Origin: Chitinophaga nivalis
GTDB taxonomy: Bacteria; Bacteroidota; Bacteroidia; Chitinophagales; Chitinophagaceae
NCBI RefSeq assembly: GCF_025989125.1
Contig: NZ_JAPDNR010000001.1
Span: forward strand, 2,152,301 to 2,216,300
Reading direction: 5' to 3'
DNA length: 64,000 nucleotides
Shown: piece after piece, positions 1 to 9,508 of the stretch
How positions within the stretch are numbered: the first letter of the stretch is position 1
Layout: each line of letters opens with the position of its first letter
Notes under the pieces: generated by a model
Seen by the model: the letters and a program-made list of their open reading frames with translations, nothing else
The model's database searches: none
What the model was told of the DNA's origin: nothing
Translations under genes and position numbers: made by a program

Positions 1-1
1 G

Positions 2-55
2 AAAAATCATCAGAAGCCTGATGACCAGGTAAACCAGGCAACTGCCGGTCAATAA
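2..55 (+). CDS. Possible C-terminal tail of an off-window gene
   Basis: An open frame runs from the left edge to a TAA at 53-55 and encodes a hydrophilic tail ending in TAGQ. A strong terminator follows 12 bases later, which suits a gene end. Two other frames close at 19-21 and 30-32, so the frame choice is inferred from spacing only. The product cannot be identified from 17 codons. Confidence 0.3.
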   Translation, partial: KNHQKPDDQVNQATAGQ

Positions 56-67
56 AATTATACATAC

Positions 68-103
68 AATTACGCCCCGCGATCCCGCGGGGCGTAATTT
101 TTT
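68..103 (+). terminator. Intrinsic terminator of the off-window upstream gene
   Basis: A perfect 13-bp stem (AATTACGCCCCGC, 68-80, with GCGGGGCGTAATT, 87-99) closes a GATCCC loop and runs into a T tract. It is nearly symmetric, so it could work in both directions. Confidence 0.9.
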
Positions 104-569
104 TGTGCAGATACCCCCATTGATAGCATGAACATGTTAACCAACCATTTATCACAGGATAAGTTGAGTCTTCTGCCTGTTCCTGTTGATGTTTCCAGCC
201 CCAGCCTCCATCCCGGAAATCGATGTCAGAAAAAAATAGCCGCAAAAATGGTGATCCATCCGATCTCCTTCCGGAATTAAATCAACATTAAAATGGTATG
301 ATCATGTCATTTTTTGAAAACGATTTATATGTCATTTTTGCACTACATAAAATTTTAACCTATATAACTAAATATATATTAAACCATATCAAATGGGTTT
401 TTCGTATATATTTTGAAAAACAAATATGGGTTCTCTGCATTAGGTGATATTACCCCATATCCAAAAAGGCAAATACGGGCATTGTAGCCGTTACTGATAT
501 ATTTTTTCTAAACAGGGAAATCAGTTCCGCTGTCTGGTTTTTGAACTTTAACTATTTATCCCGATATCT
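104..569. other. AT-rich intergenic region before the fibre-like genes
   Basis: There is no convincing ORF here. The region is very AT-rich and holds an inverted repeat, ATATGGG (424-430) and CCCATAT (454-460), with a 23-base loop about 110 bases before the next start codon. I found no full TAnnTTTG promoter; TATATTTT at 498-505 is the nearest, but its spacing to an upstream TTG is poor. The region probably carries the promoter and a regulatory site for the downstream secreted-protein genes, which is inference. Confidence 0.4.
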
Positions 570-2291
570 ATGAGAAAATCTTTACGCATTGCTGTCCGCG
601 TTGCATTACTCGGCGGCGTCGGCCTGGTTGCTTCCCAGGCGAATGCTCAGCTGAAAGTAGGTAACAATCCTACTGTGATTGAAAAATCAGCTATACTGGA
701 ATTAGAGAGCGTGAAACAGGGTCTCTTATTACCCCGTTTGACAGACTTTACAGCGATTAATGCGCTGACACCACCAGATGGTATGATCGTATACCTCAAC
801 TCCGCAGATGCTACGCAGAAAGGGCTGTACGTGCGTAGAAACGGCGCCTGGGTAATGATTGCCAGCGCTGCTGATGCGGCTGCAAACTGGAGCCTGAAAG
901 GTAATACACCTGCTGCCGGCGATTTTCTTGGAACGACCAACAACAGCGCCCTGGTATTTAAAACAGATAACCAGGAAAGATTCCAGATCACTGGTGCTGG
1001 CCAGCTGAAAACAGCTGCCGGTACTATCCCGGATGGTACCAACGAGGTGGAAATCCTGGTCATCAATCCTACTGATGGTGTGATCCGCAAAAGAACTGTT
1101 AAAGCCAATGCCTTCGGTGACCTCGTTAACTCTATCAATGATGTAAACGGTCCGATTCTATTCGATGTAACCGGTAGCAAAACAACGTTGGCGCTGAATG
1201 TGGATAATGATAAAGTCAACAAAAAGATATCCGTTAACGTGCCTATCATGGACAACGTAAACCAGGCATTTGGTTTTCTGAGTCAGGCAGACTGGAAAAA
1301 AATCCAGACCATGAGCAGCGCAGACGGTATTACGGTAGCTACGCTGATCACAGCGGCTGCCGGCGATAACCTGGACAAAGGTGCTAAAATCACTTTCGAT
1401 GCAACTACCAGCAAGTATAAACTGGAAATGATTGCTGCTGATGCTACGCACGCAGGTATCGTAACCACTACTACCCAGTCTTTCGGCGGTAACAAAACCT
1501 TTGAAGGTACCCTGGATGTAAAAGAGAAAACTACCCTGGCTAAAGGTCTGGAAGTAACTACCGGCAGCACTTTATTCGGTGCAGATGCAACGGTGAAAGG
1601 ACTCTTCAAACTGGAAACCATCAACGTAACTGCAGATGCGCCTAAGTATGATGTACTCATCAGCAAAGCAGGTATCATCGAAAAGAAAGAACTGAGCGAT
1701 GCTGCTTTTAAAGGCGCTATCCAGAAACTGACAGCTACCGGTTCTACCAAAGAACTGAAAGGGCCAGATGTTAATTTCGCAACCGGCACTACCGGCAATA
1801 ACTTCAACATCGAACTGGATGACGCAGCTGCTGCCAACAAAATTACCTTCAACCTGCCAGATGCAGATGCTACTGCCGGTGCAGAAAAAAGAGGGGTGGT
1901 ATCTACTACTGCCCAGTCATTTGCGGGTAACAAAAACTTCAAAGACAATGTAGCGGTAGGTAAACTGACCGCATCTACTTCTACCCTCGATATCAGTGGT
2001 TCCGTAGCAATGTCTATCCGTAAGGTAGATGCAGGTACTACCGCGATCACCGATAAAGACAATACCCTCCTGGTACCAGGCGATCTCACAGTAACACTGC
2101 CTAAAGCAAGTGATGTACCGGGTCGTATCTATACCATCAAAAAAATAAGCGGCGATATCGAAAAACCAGTAAAAGTAACTTCCGGCGGTGGTGCAATTGA
2201 AGGCGCCAACAACGGTTATACTATCTACAACGACTGGACTTTCATCACCCTCCAGAGCGATGGTACTGACTGGTACATTATCCGTAAATAA
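570..2291 (+). CDS. Secreted fibre-like surface protein (paralogue 1)
   Basis: This 573-residue protein has a signal peptide that ends in ANA before Gln27. The mature N-terminus carries a conserved segment (LKVGNNPT, then SAILELES and GLLLPRLTD) seen in many Bacteroidota secreted and fibre-like proteins. The middle holds repeats of the form TTxQSFxGNKxF near residues 305 and 450, typical of trimeric tail-fibre-like shafts. The last 80 residues (VTLPKASDVPGRIYTIKK, then LQSDGTDWYII) form a terminal domain shared with the next gene. It probably forms an extracellular fibrous or adhesive structure. There is no T9SS sorting domain, so the export route beyond the Sec step is unclear. No specific function is recognised. 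Confidence 0.8.
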   Translation: MRKSLRIAVRVALLGGVGLVASQANAQLKVGNNPTVIEKSAILELESVKQGLLLPRLTDFTAINALTPPDGMIVYLNSADATQKGLYVRRNGAWVMIASAADAAANWSLKGNTPAAGDFLGTTNNSALVFKTDNQERFQITGAGQLKTAAGTIPDGTNEVEILVINPTDGVIRKRTVKANAFGDLVNSINDVNGPILFDVTGSKTTLALNVDNDKVNKKISVNVPIMDNVNQAFGFLSQADWKKIQTMSSADGITVATLITAAAGDNLDKGAKITFDATTSKYKLEMIAADATHAGIVTTTTQSFGGNKTFEGTLDVKEKTTLAKGLEVTTGSTLFGADATVKGLFKLETINVTADAPKYDVLISKAGIIEKKELSDAAFKGAIQKLTATGSTKELKGPDVNFATGTTGNNFNIELDDAAAANKITFNLPDADATAGAEKRGVVSTTAQSFAGNKNFKDNVAVGKLTASTSTLDISGSVAMSIRKVDAGTTAITDKDNTLLVPGDLTVTLPKASDVPGRIYTIKKISGDIEKPVKVTSGGGAIEGANNGYTIYNDWTFITLQSDGTDWYIIRK

Positions 2292-2379
2292 TTTTCTTTC
2301 TGCCAACAGGAATGTCGTATAGGCGTTCCTGTTGGTTGCTCCTTTGCTGCAATCGAATATTTTACTGCAATCGTTATTT

Positions 2380-4380
2380 ATGAAGCTTTTTGATGTAGTG
2401 CGCGTTGGCGTAGCGCTTGGTCTTTTATTTGGCATTACCTCCAGTACCCATGCACAGCAACTGAAGCTGGGAGCCAATCCCACTACAACCAGATCGTCTG
2501 CCCTCCTGGAACTGGAAAGCAAGAAACAGGCCTTATTGCTTACCCGTATCACGGATACTGCCCTGATTGCAAACCCGATCGATGGTATGATTATCTTCCT
2601 CGATGTGGATAACTCACTCCGGGTACGCGCCAATAACTACTGGATGAAAATCATGTCGGATGGCATGATCAAATCCATCAACAACGATGCAACTGCTGCC
2701 CAGAAAATTACTACCTCCAATATCGACAAACCATTTGCGTTTTCCCTCTCCGGTCCTGGTCAGCATACACTGACAGTGCCCGATGCAAATCTTACTACGC
2801 GCGGATTTATAAACACCGCCGCGCAAACTTTCGCCGGATTGAAAACATTTGATGGTGTTAAAACTGCTACCCTGGCAGTAACCACAGATGCGGCTCCCGC
2901 TGTAGATCGCCTGTTAGGTAAAGATGCCACCACCGGGAATGTATCCGGTGTGTCGATCGACAATACCACGCTGAAGATCAGCGCTACCAGACAATTATCG
3001 GCTGCCAATACCGCCCTGTTATGGAATGCCGCACAGATTAATACTATACCGGTAGCTACTACCACCCCTAATGCCAACGATGTACTGACTTATGACGGCA
3101 CCTCCAAAAACTGGGTACCCAAAGCTGTCAGCAGTAGCGGAGGCGGTAACGACTTTATTAAAAATAGTACCACCAGTGTACAGACTGCCGATTTCAATAT
3201 CAGCGGTTATGGAGATATCGGTAAAAACCTCACTGTAGGTGGAAATATCACTACTGCTGCCAACTTAAGTGTAGCGGGAAGTGTCTTACTGAACAATGCA
3301 CCGGCTGGCGCAGTCCCTTTTATTGGAGGTAATCCTAAAGGACTCGCTTATAACGCCGGTCAGTTTTTCTGGAGCGAAAGCAAAGCAGCGCTTGGCCTCG
3401 GAACCGGAAATCCTAACAACAAACTGGAAATAGCGGCACCACTGACTACCGTGGGTGGGGCGCCCTATACTTCCGGATTACGCCTGACCAACCTGGGTGC
3501 TGCAAAACCAGGAGCAGCTTCCTTAGGCGGTAATAAGGTATTATCTGTAAACGCTACCGGAGATGTGATTGTGGTAGATAATAATGCGGCAGGCTGGGCA
3601 TTTACAGGGAATAACAACATCGATTCTACTAAACACTTCATCGGCACCACCAACGATCAGGCACTAATATTTAAATATAACAACAACGATTTTTTAAGAG
3701 GTACACATGGTGTCGGTGGATATGAGGCTTATACGGTTGCCCTGTTTAACGGAGCAGTACCTTATAACGCACATCCTTTCATTATCCGGGCCAATGAGAA
3801 TGATGTGATGGCCTTTCAGGATAAAACCGGCAGAACAAGATGGCACTGGAACCTGATTGGTAACGGTCTTAATTTCGTGGAAACTGGTGTAACTGGTGGC
3901 GATTACCGGTTATACATGGCGCCGGGCGGAAACATAGGTATTGGTACCAATAGTCCCGCCACTGCCCTGGATGTAAGAGGTACGACCACTACCAATGCGC
4001 TAACTGCCACTACTTCTGTAACTACCAACACTTTAACTGCTACGACTTCCGTAACAACCAACGCTTTGATAACAAACTCTTTCGCTGCAAGCATTACCTC
4101 GATAACAGGCAGTTATACAGTAGGGGAGAATGATCATACAATCATTACGTTGTCACGGAATAACTCAACTGTATCATTACCCCGTGCGGTACCTGCTAAC
4201 AAAGGTCGCATGTATGTGATTAAGAAAGGAGTGAAGGGGGATGACTATACCACCATTCAGGTGAGAACTGTGACGCCACTACAGAATATAGATTTTAACA
4301 CAACATACAGTCTTAATAATGAAGGTGAGCATGTGAAAGTACAATCTGATGGGAATCAGTGGTGGGTGATTGGTAACTAA
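2380..4380 (+). CDS. Secreted fibre-like surface protein (paralogue 2)
   Basis: I place the start at 2380 (666 residues) because this Met opens a good signal peptide ending in THA before Gln26; a longer frame from 2332 adds 16 unlikely residues. The architecture matches the preceding gene: LKLGANPT and SALLELES near the N-terminus, a TAAQTFAGLKTF shaft repeat near residue 155, and a C-terminal domain (VSLPRAVPANKGRMYVIKK, then VQSDGNQWWVIGN). A low-complexity Thr/Ala repeat (TNALTATTSVT units) lies near residues 540-565, encoded around 3985-4075. It follows its paralogue by 88 bases and is probably co-transcribed. It is probably a homologous fibre subunit; the function is unknown. Confidence 0.8.
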   Translation: MKLFDVVRVGVALGLLFGITSSTHAQQLKLGANPTTTRSSALLELESKKQALLLTRITDTALIANPIDGMIIFLDVDNSLRVRANNYWMKIMSDGMIKSINNDATAAQKITTSNIDKPFAFSLSGPGQHTLTVPDANLTTRGFINTAAQTFAGLKTFDGVKTATLAVTTDAAPAVDRLLGKDATTGNVSGVSIDNTTLKISATRQLSAANTALLWNAAQINTIPVATTTPNANDVLTYDGTSKNWVPKAVSSSGGGNDFIKNSTTSVQTADFNISGYGDIGKNLTVGGNITTAANLSVAGSVLLNNAPAGAVPFIGGNPKGLAYNAGQFFWSESKAALGLGTGNPNNKLEIAAPLTTVGGAPYTSGLRLTNLGAAKPGAASLGGNKVLSVNATGDVIVVDNNAAGWAFTGNNNIDSTKHFIGTTNDQALIFKYNNNDFLRGTHGVGGYEAYTVALFNGAVPYNAHPFIIRANENDVMAFQDKTGRTRWHWNLIGNGLNFVETGVTGGDYRLYMAPGGNIGIGTNSPATALDVRGTTTTNALTATTSVTTNTLTATTSVTTNALITNSFAASITSITGSYTVGENDHTIITLSRNNSTVSLPRAVPANKGRMYVIKKGVKGDDYTTIQVRTVTPLQNIDFNTTYSLNNEGEHVKVQSDGNQWWVIGN

Positions 4381-4406
4381 TTTTTTTCCGGATAGCAGAT
4401 CGTTTA

Positions 4407-5999
4407 ATGAGAAGAGTAACCGCTATATTAATAATATTGCTGACAGGCTGGATCAGCGCTGCCTATGCACAGCAGGGAGTTTGTATTCCTGCAGGCGGCA
4501 ACGTCTGGGTACCCGGCAATGCCAAAGTAGGCGTGTTCTCCGACATGATCAACAACGGTAATCTGGGCTCAGGTGTCAATGGAACACTCTATTTCCTCGG
4601 CAAGAAATGGACTAACGGTAACGGTGCTACGCTGCCGGATGAAAGTGCAGATGGTATCTCCGGTAAAGGGGGCTTGTTTATTTTCGATGCCGCCAATCCG
4701 CTGTATGGTAATACCGGTCGCCAGGTAGTCTATGGTGGATATAGCCTTTCCGGCAAACAAGGCGCAGGCTTTCCCAATCTGGAATTAAATAATGCAGCAG
4801 GTTTACTGTTGGATGATCTCAGCGACCTGAAAATCAGGAATAACCTGCATTTTACCAGCGGCCATATTTTCCTGAATGGCTGGAACTTACAGGTAGGAGA
4901 AAAAACACCGGGTAGTATCACTGGTTATACCGATAAAAGATTTATTGTTACTGGTACCGAAGTGGCTGGTGGAGCACTCTACCGCCCGGGTATCAACGCT
5001 GCGGCAGATAGAGTCGTGTTTCCGGTAGGTACAGCAGTGAACAGTTATTCCCCTGCAGCTATTGGCTTAACAGGAGGTACCGGTACCTTCAGCGTACGTG
5101 CCTACGATAATGTATATACTTATGCCACCAGTGGTCCGGCTTACCTGGATAGCTTTGTGAATAAAACCTGGCATATTCGCCGGGAAGATGGTAATGGCGG
5201 TGAAACAGCAGTGGTGCTGCAACACCCCGATGAAACGGAATTGCCGGCATACGCTGCCGCCCGCGATAGCAGTTATATCACCCGTTTCGCTGCTGGCGGA
5301 TGGGATAAGGTAGATTTTATACCTGCTACACCGCTGGCTGGTAATTTATCTACAGGTACAGCATCGGTGCCCGCTACCATGCATATACGCCGCTTTACCG
5401 GTTTCGGCAGCGACGAATATTTTTCCAAGACTACTTTAATGGCCAACTCCCGGCCAGCCATGTTCCTGGCATTTGAAGCCTACCGCATAGCACCGTCTCT
5501 GGTGCAGCTGGACTGGACTACCAGCCGGGAAATCAATAACGCCATATTTGAAGTGGAACGCAGATATGAACGGGAGGGTAGTTTCTCTAAAATCATGACC
5601 CTGCCTACCAAAGCATTAAATGGCAATAGCAGTGTGCCTTTGTCTTATACCTACCAGGACCTCAATGAATACGACGACTGGACATACTACCGCATCAAGG
5701 CAGTTGGGCGTAACGGGAAGGTCGTATACTCCGAAATCAGGGCAGTGCCACCATTTGTACAGATCGACGTGTTCCCGAATCCGAACGACGGACACTTCAA
5801 GGTACGGGTGCGGGGTGTACGCGGCAACCTGTTGATGCAGCTGCGCGATACCTGGAGTCAGGTAATGCGCCAGTATGAGATCAAACAAGACCTGGAAGTG
5901 GCTATCAATGACTTGCCTGCCGGTACTTACTTCCTGGTATTGTACCATAAGGAAACGCTCAAGGTAGCCTACACCTGCAAGGTGGTGGTGATAAAGTAA
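4407..5999 (+). CDS. T9SS type A sorting domain-containing secreted protein
   Basis: The 530-residue product has a Sec signal peptide ending in AYA before Gln22. Its C-terminal 75 residues carry the type A sorting signal: a VFPNPNDGHFKV strand, an LPAGTYFLVL motif and a final basic strand (CKVVVIK). This signal directs secretion and surface attachment by the type IX system. The central part is beta-rich with many Gly and Asn. Residues about 355-445 look like a fibronectin-III-like module (LDWTTSREINNAIFEVER), which usually precedes the sorting domain. It starts 26 bases after the second fibre-like gene, so the three probably form one operon of cell-surface components. The specific function is not recognised. 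Confidence 0.85.
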   Translation: MRRVTAILIILLTGWISAAYAQQGVCIPAGGNVWVPGNAKVGVFSDMINNGNLGSGVNGTLYFLGKKWTNGNGATLPDESADGISGKGGLFIFDAANPLYGNTGRQVVYGGYSLSGKQGAGFPNLELNNAAGLLLDDLSDLKIRNNLHFTSGHIFLNGWNLQVGEKTPGSITGYTDKRFIVTGTEVAGGALYRPGINAAADRVVFPVGTAVNSYSPAAIGLTGGTGTFSVRAYDNVYTYATSGPAYLDSFVNKTWHIRREDGNGGETAVVLQHPDETELPAYAAARDSSYITRFAAGGWDKVDFIPATPLAGNLSTGTASVPATMHIRRFTGFGSDEYFSKTTLMANSRPAMFLAFEAYRIAPSLVQLDWTTSREINNAIFEVERRYEREGSFSKIMTLPTKALNGNSSVPLSYTYQDLNEYDDWTYYRIKAVGRNGKVVYSEIRAVPPFVQIDVFPNPNDGHFKVRVRGVRGNLLMQLRDTWSQVMRQYEIKQDLEVAINDLPAGTYFLVLYHKETLKVAYTCKVVVIK

Positions 6000-6007
6000 A
6001 TGGCTAA

Positions 6008-6059
6008 ACGGGGACTGCCTGCTGCTGTAAAGTAATGGAAAGCAGAAAGCAGTCCCCGT
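6008..6059 (+). terminator. Long hairpin terminator after the T9SS gene
   Basis: The base stem is ACGGGGACTGC (6008-6018) with GCAGTCCCCGT (6049-6059). The inner part can also pair CTGCT with AGCAG. It starts 8 bases after the stop codon. It lacks a clean T tract, so it may act as a 3' stabiliser or processing hairpin. Confidence 0.65.
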
Positions 6060-6089
6060 GGCAATAACGTATCATCAGGCTGGTAGCGA

Positions 6090-6121
6090 TTTGCTTTTTT
6101 CAAAGAATTCCCTCAATTTTG
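6090..6121 (+). promoter_or_regulatory. Likely promoter of cmk
   Basis: TTTG at 6090-6093 and CAATTTTG at 6114-6121 (one mismatch to TAnnTTTG) are separated by 20 bp, the Bacteroidota spacing. Transcription would start near 6128 and leave a leader of about 40 bases. Confidence 0.55.
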
Positions 6122-6166
6122 TACCGTCTTCTCTAGTAGGCTACGAAATCAATAAAAACGACAGGC

Positions 6167-6856
6167 TTGAAAAAAATTATCATCACGATCGATGGCTACT
6201 CTTCATGTGGCAAAAGCACTTTGGCTAAACAATTGGCCAGAAAGCTGGATTATACCTACATTGATAGTGGTGCCATGTATCGGGCGATAACCCTCTACTT
6301 TATTCAAAACCGTATCGACTGGGTTTCCCCCGAAGCGGTGGTAAAAGCGCTGGCAGATATACACCTCGATTTTGTGATGAATGTAATGAGTGGGGTATGT
6401 GAGATGCACCTGAATGATGAAAATGTAGAGCACCTGATCCGGGAAATGGTGATAGCAGAAAAAGTGAGTGAAGTAGCTGCCATCAAAGAAGTACGTGAGT
6501 TTGCCGTAGCACAGCAGAAACAAATGGGCGCCCGCAAAGGCATTGTCATGGATGGCCGCGATATCGGTACCGTTGTATTCCCGCATGCCGAATTGAAGAT
6601 TTTTATGACAGCCGATATTGATATCCGGGTAGAACGCCGGTTTAAGGAGCTGTACGCAAAGAACAGGAATATTACAATAGAAGAAGTAAAACAAAATCTG
6701 GAATTACGGGACTATATAGATGCCAACCGGGAAATAAGTCCACTGCGGAAAGCAGATGATGCTATTATTCTGGATAACAGCCAGTTAAGCCTGAACGACC
6801 AGCTGGAACTGGTCATGCAATGGGTGGAAGATGCGACCATGGCGCATACCTCATAA
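6167..6856 (+). CDS. cmk: Cytidylate kinase
   Basis: The enzyme phosphorylates CMP and dCMP with ATP in pyrimidine nucleotide salvage and RNA-turnover recycling. The 229 residues match the family length. A P-loop (GYSSCGKST, residues 10-18) is followed by the CMP-binding segment YIDSGAMYRA and by DGRDIGTVVFP near residue 130. The C-terminal RDYIDANREISPLRKADDA segment is the usual lid and sugar-binding region. The frame is closed by a TAG at 6137 with no ATG before the P-loop, so translation must begin at the TTG at 6167. It stands alone between a terminator and a long intergenic gap. Confidence 0.95.
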   Translation: MKKIIITIDGYSSCGKSTLAKQLARKLDYTYIDSGAMYRAITLYFIQNRIDWVSPEAVVKALADIHLDFVMNVMSGVCEMHLNDENVEHLIREMVIAEKVSEVAAIKEVREFAVAQQKQMGARKGIVMDGRDIGTVVFPHAELKIFMTADIDIRVERRFKELYAKNRNITIEEVKQNLELRDYIDANREISPLRKADDAIILDNSQLSLNDQLELVMQWVEDATMAHTS

Positions 6857-7480
6857 AATATTATTTTCTTTTATTAAAACAGTTTTATACATTTGTCCCG
6901 TGCCTGTTTGTTTTGCAGCGACAGTAACCCAATAATTTTTCCACATCCTCAGGAATTTCCTCTTTTTAGTTCAGATGTTAAACTAATGTCCGTTACAGGA
7001 CGTGTTTGCATGCCAACCTTATCCATTCTGAAAAAAGCATTGCTTAGGTAATTTGTTTGGAACATCAGCAGTGTCAGGTATTGTGCAGAAGTCAGCTGAT
7101 TTTGAGTAAGACGGTTTGAATACAGGAACGCCACAATACGTGCGTATTAATATAATGTGTGTCTCCGGAAGTCTTATCCTAACTGTATCCACAAGGACCC
7201 TTTGCTATTAACCGATTAATAGATTAACGAAAATATAAAATTTCGCCGCACCGGTGTATTTACCCACCGGCAGGCTTCAACGCAATGTGGGATGGCGTGG
7301 TACGCCATGGCCGTTCCATGTTTTCAGTAGGTGTATTCGGTTAATAGGAAGAAGGGGCGAATTCTTTCGCCCTTTCGCTATTTACAGCCGTCAGGGAGCA
7401 TTGACCGTTGTCACACCGGTAACCGGGAATTCGTAAATCATAATTCTTTCTTTAAATTGTGTAGTCACACTGACTTTTCG
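6857..7480. other. Long intergenic region before the sensor kinase
   Basis: No supported gene lies in these 624 bases. A good -7 box (TACATTTG, 6888-6895) sits just after cmk but lacks a clear -33 partner. A 61-codon minus-strand frame (6949-7134, GTG start) has no recognisable homology and may be a remnant. Near the kinase start there is a hairpin with a GGGCGAA/TTCGCCC stem (7355-7361 with 7366-7372, loop TTCT). The transcript of the kinase could therefore carry a long structured leader. Confidence 0.5.
7352..7375 (+). repeat. Hairpin in the sensor-kinase leader
   Basis: The stem AAGGGGCGAA with TTCGCCCTTT (one G-U pair) closes a four-base loop and is followed by TTTCGC. It could be a weak terminator or attenuator about 105 bases before the start codon. 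No leader ORF was seen. Confidence 0.45.
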
Positions 7481-9430
7481 ATGTCTATAAAAGGTGTTTG
7501 TTGTTTATGCTTGTTATTGCTGGGCATTGGTTTTGAAGGGGTTGCCCAGGATTCATTACGGGTTTACAGGCGACTGGATTCGATCCGGCAATTGCCTGAT
7601 GACACTGGTAAAGTTGCACTGTTAATTAAAAAAGGCAAGTCCAATGCCCGTTATTTCGATTCCTCCGGAACAGAGAACCTGTTTTGGCAGGAGGCTGTCC
7701 GCGTGTCACAACTCCTGAAGTATCCCCGCGGCCTGTCGCTCGCCTATAATGAGCTGGGCACCAATAAACGGAATAAATCACAGTACATCATTGCGGCTGA
7801 TTATCATGAAAAAGCCATCCGGCAGGCGGAAGAAACCAATGACACGGTTTTGCTGGCATTTGCATTGAATAATGCCGGTGTGGATAACCGGCGTATGGAC
7901 AAACTGCAGCAGGCATTCGATTATCACCTGAGGGCGCTGGCATTGGCAGAGAGCATACACGATACCCGTAATATATGTGTGGCCACCAATAGTATCGGTA
8001 ATATTCAGCTCACCACGGAAAATTACGGCGAAGCCATCACGCATTTCAACCGCGCCCTGCAACTGGAAGAAGACAGCAAAAATCAGCTGGGGGTAGCCAT
8101 TAACTTGGCCAACCTCGGATATGCCTGGCAGGGACTGCACCAGGAAGAACGCGCCATCCAGTATTTCAAACAGTCACTGGCCGTTAACCAGAAAATAGAC
8201 AACCCAACGGGCATGGCTATATGTTACAACGCCCTCGGTGCTGCCTATAAGGAGGTGAAGGATTATGGAACAGCGATGGAATACCTGGAAAAGGCACTGG
8301 TGGTGAACGATAAGGTAGAGGATAAGGTTCATGTGGCCGAAAGTTACCTGAACATCGGCAAGCTACTGGGGGCACAGGGCAGGCATGAAGCAGCCCGGCA
8401 ATATATACAACGGTCCATAGAGGTGAGCACCTACTGGAATTTTAAGTCCATGCTCATGGAAGCGTATAAGGCGCTGGCAGTGGATTACAAAAGTAGTGGC
8501 GATTTCCGTAAATCGCTGGAGGCAACAGAAAAGTCATTGCTGTATAAAGACAGTATCGTAGATGAGAAATCAGCCATGGTATTGGCGCAGATGCAGGCCA
8601 TTTATGAAGTAGACCGGAAAAATATGCAGATCCGGAACCTGGAGCATGATAAAATGGTGAACCTGCTGCGCACAAAAAGAAATGTGGTGATAACCATTAC
8701 GCTGGGCGCATTTTTGCTGATGGCAATAGTGGGCGGCTTTTTTTATATCCGTCACCGGAACCTGGAAGCCAATAAACAAACCTTGCAGTTGGAGTTGCGC
8801 TCGCTCCGCTCGCAGATGAATCCCCACTTTATCTTTAATTCATTGAGTTCTATACACCGGTATATCTGGAGCAACAGCCAGGAAGAAGCGTCAGACTATC
8901 TGACCAAATTCTCCCGCCTGATGCGGCTGATTCTGGATAATACCCAGCATACTTTTGTCACACTCAACAAGGAGCTGGAATCCCTGCGGCTATATCTCGA
9001 TCTGGAATCCCTGCGCTGCAACGGCATTTTTGAATTTGCCATCCGGGTTAGTCCGGATATCAATGAAGAAGAGGTACTGATTCCGCCCATGATCCTGCAG
9101 CCTTATGTGGAAAACGCGATCTGGCATGGACTGGTACACAAACAAGCCGGTCAGGGAGCATTGGATATATCCATTGTGCTGAAAAAACGCAGCCTGGTCT
9201 GTACGGTCACGGATAATGGCATCGGACGTAAAAAGGCGATGGCCATCAAGGAGCGGAAAGGCCGGGTACATACTTCGGTAGGGATGAAGGTAACGGAAGG
9301 CCGCATAGACCTGATCCGTAAGATCAATAATAAAGAAGCAAACGTTCAGGTCCAGGACCTGGAAGATGAAGCCGGACAACCGTTGGGCACCAGCGTTGTT
9401 ATTACTTTACCGGCGGAATTTATATTTTAG
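7481..9430 (+). CDS. TPR-containing LytS-type sensor histidine kinase
   Basis: I chose the ATG at 7481 (649 residues) because it opens a signal peptide; the longer frame to 7331 reads through the leader hairpin. The secreted N-terminal half (about residues 60-360) consists of tetratricopeptide repeats (NNAGVDNRRM, ATNSIGNIQL, NLANLGYAWQ and similar). One membrane segment spans about residues 400-424 and is followed by a short coiled linker. The HisKA_7TM/His_kinase domain has the MNPHFIFNSLSS motif (His449), the N box VENAIWHGL and the G box DNGIGRKKA. It should autophosphorylate and pass phosphate to the LytTR regulator encoded 78 bases downstream. The ligand is unknown; a periplasmic protein-protein interaction is plausible for TPRs. 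Confidence 0.9.
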   Translation: MSIKGVCCLCLLLLGIGFEGVAQDSLRVYRRLDSIRQLPDDTGKVALLIKKGKSNARYFDSSGTENLFWQEAVRVSQLLKYPRGLSLAYNELGTNKRNKSQYIIAADYHEKAIRQAEETNDTVLLAFALNNAGVDNRRMDKLQQAFDYHLRALALAESIHDTRNICVATNSIGNIQLTTENYGEAITHFNRALQLEEDSKNQLGVAINLANLGYAWQGLHQEERAIQYFKQSLAVNQKIDNPTGMAICYNALGAAYKEVKDYGTAMEYLEKALVVNDKVEDKVHVAESYLNIGKLLGAQGRHEAARQYIQRSIEVSTYWNFKSMLMEAYKALAVDYKSSGDFRKSLEATEKSLLYKDSIVDEKSAMVLAQMQAIYEVDRKNMQIRNLEHDKMVNLLRTKRNVVITITLGAFLLMAIVGGFFYIRHRNLEANKQTLQLELRSLRSQMNPHFIFNSLSSIHRYIWSNSQEEASDYLTKFSRLMRLILDNTQHTFVTLNKELESLRLYLDLESLRCNGIFEFAIRVSPDINEEEVLIPPMILQPYVENAIWHGLVHKQAGQGALDISIVLKKRSLVCTVTDNGIGRKKAMAIKERKGRVHTSVGMKVTEGRIDLIRKINNKEANVQVQDLEDEAGQPLGTSVVITLPAEFIF

Positions 9431-9508
9431 CACGTAACCAGGTAACAGCACCGAATTAATACATTTTAACCAACAGCACTTAAACGTAAACAGCTAACCG
9501 CAAACTGT

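Noticed and set aside
6949..7134. Minus-strand 61-codon frame in the cmk/kinase gap
   Set aside because: It needs a GTG start, has no promoter or ribosome site I can see, and matches no family. It is mentioned only as a possible remnant.
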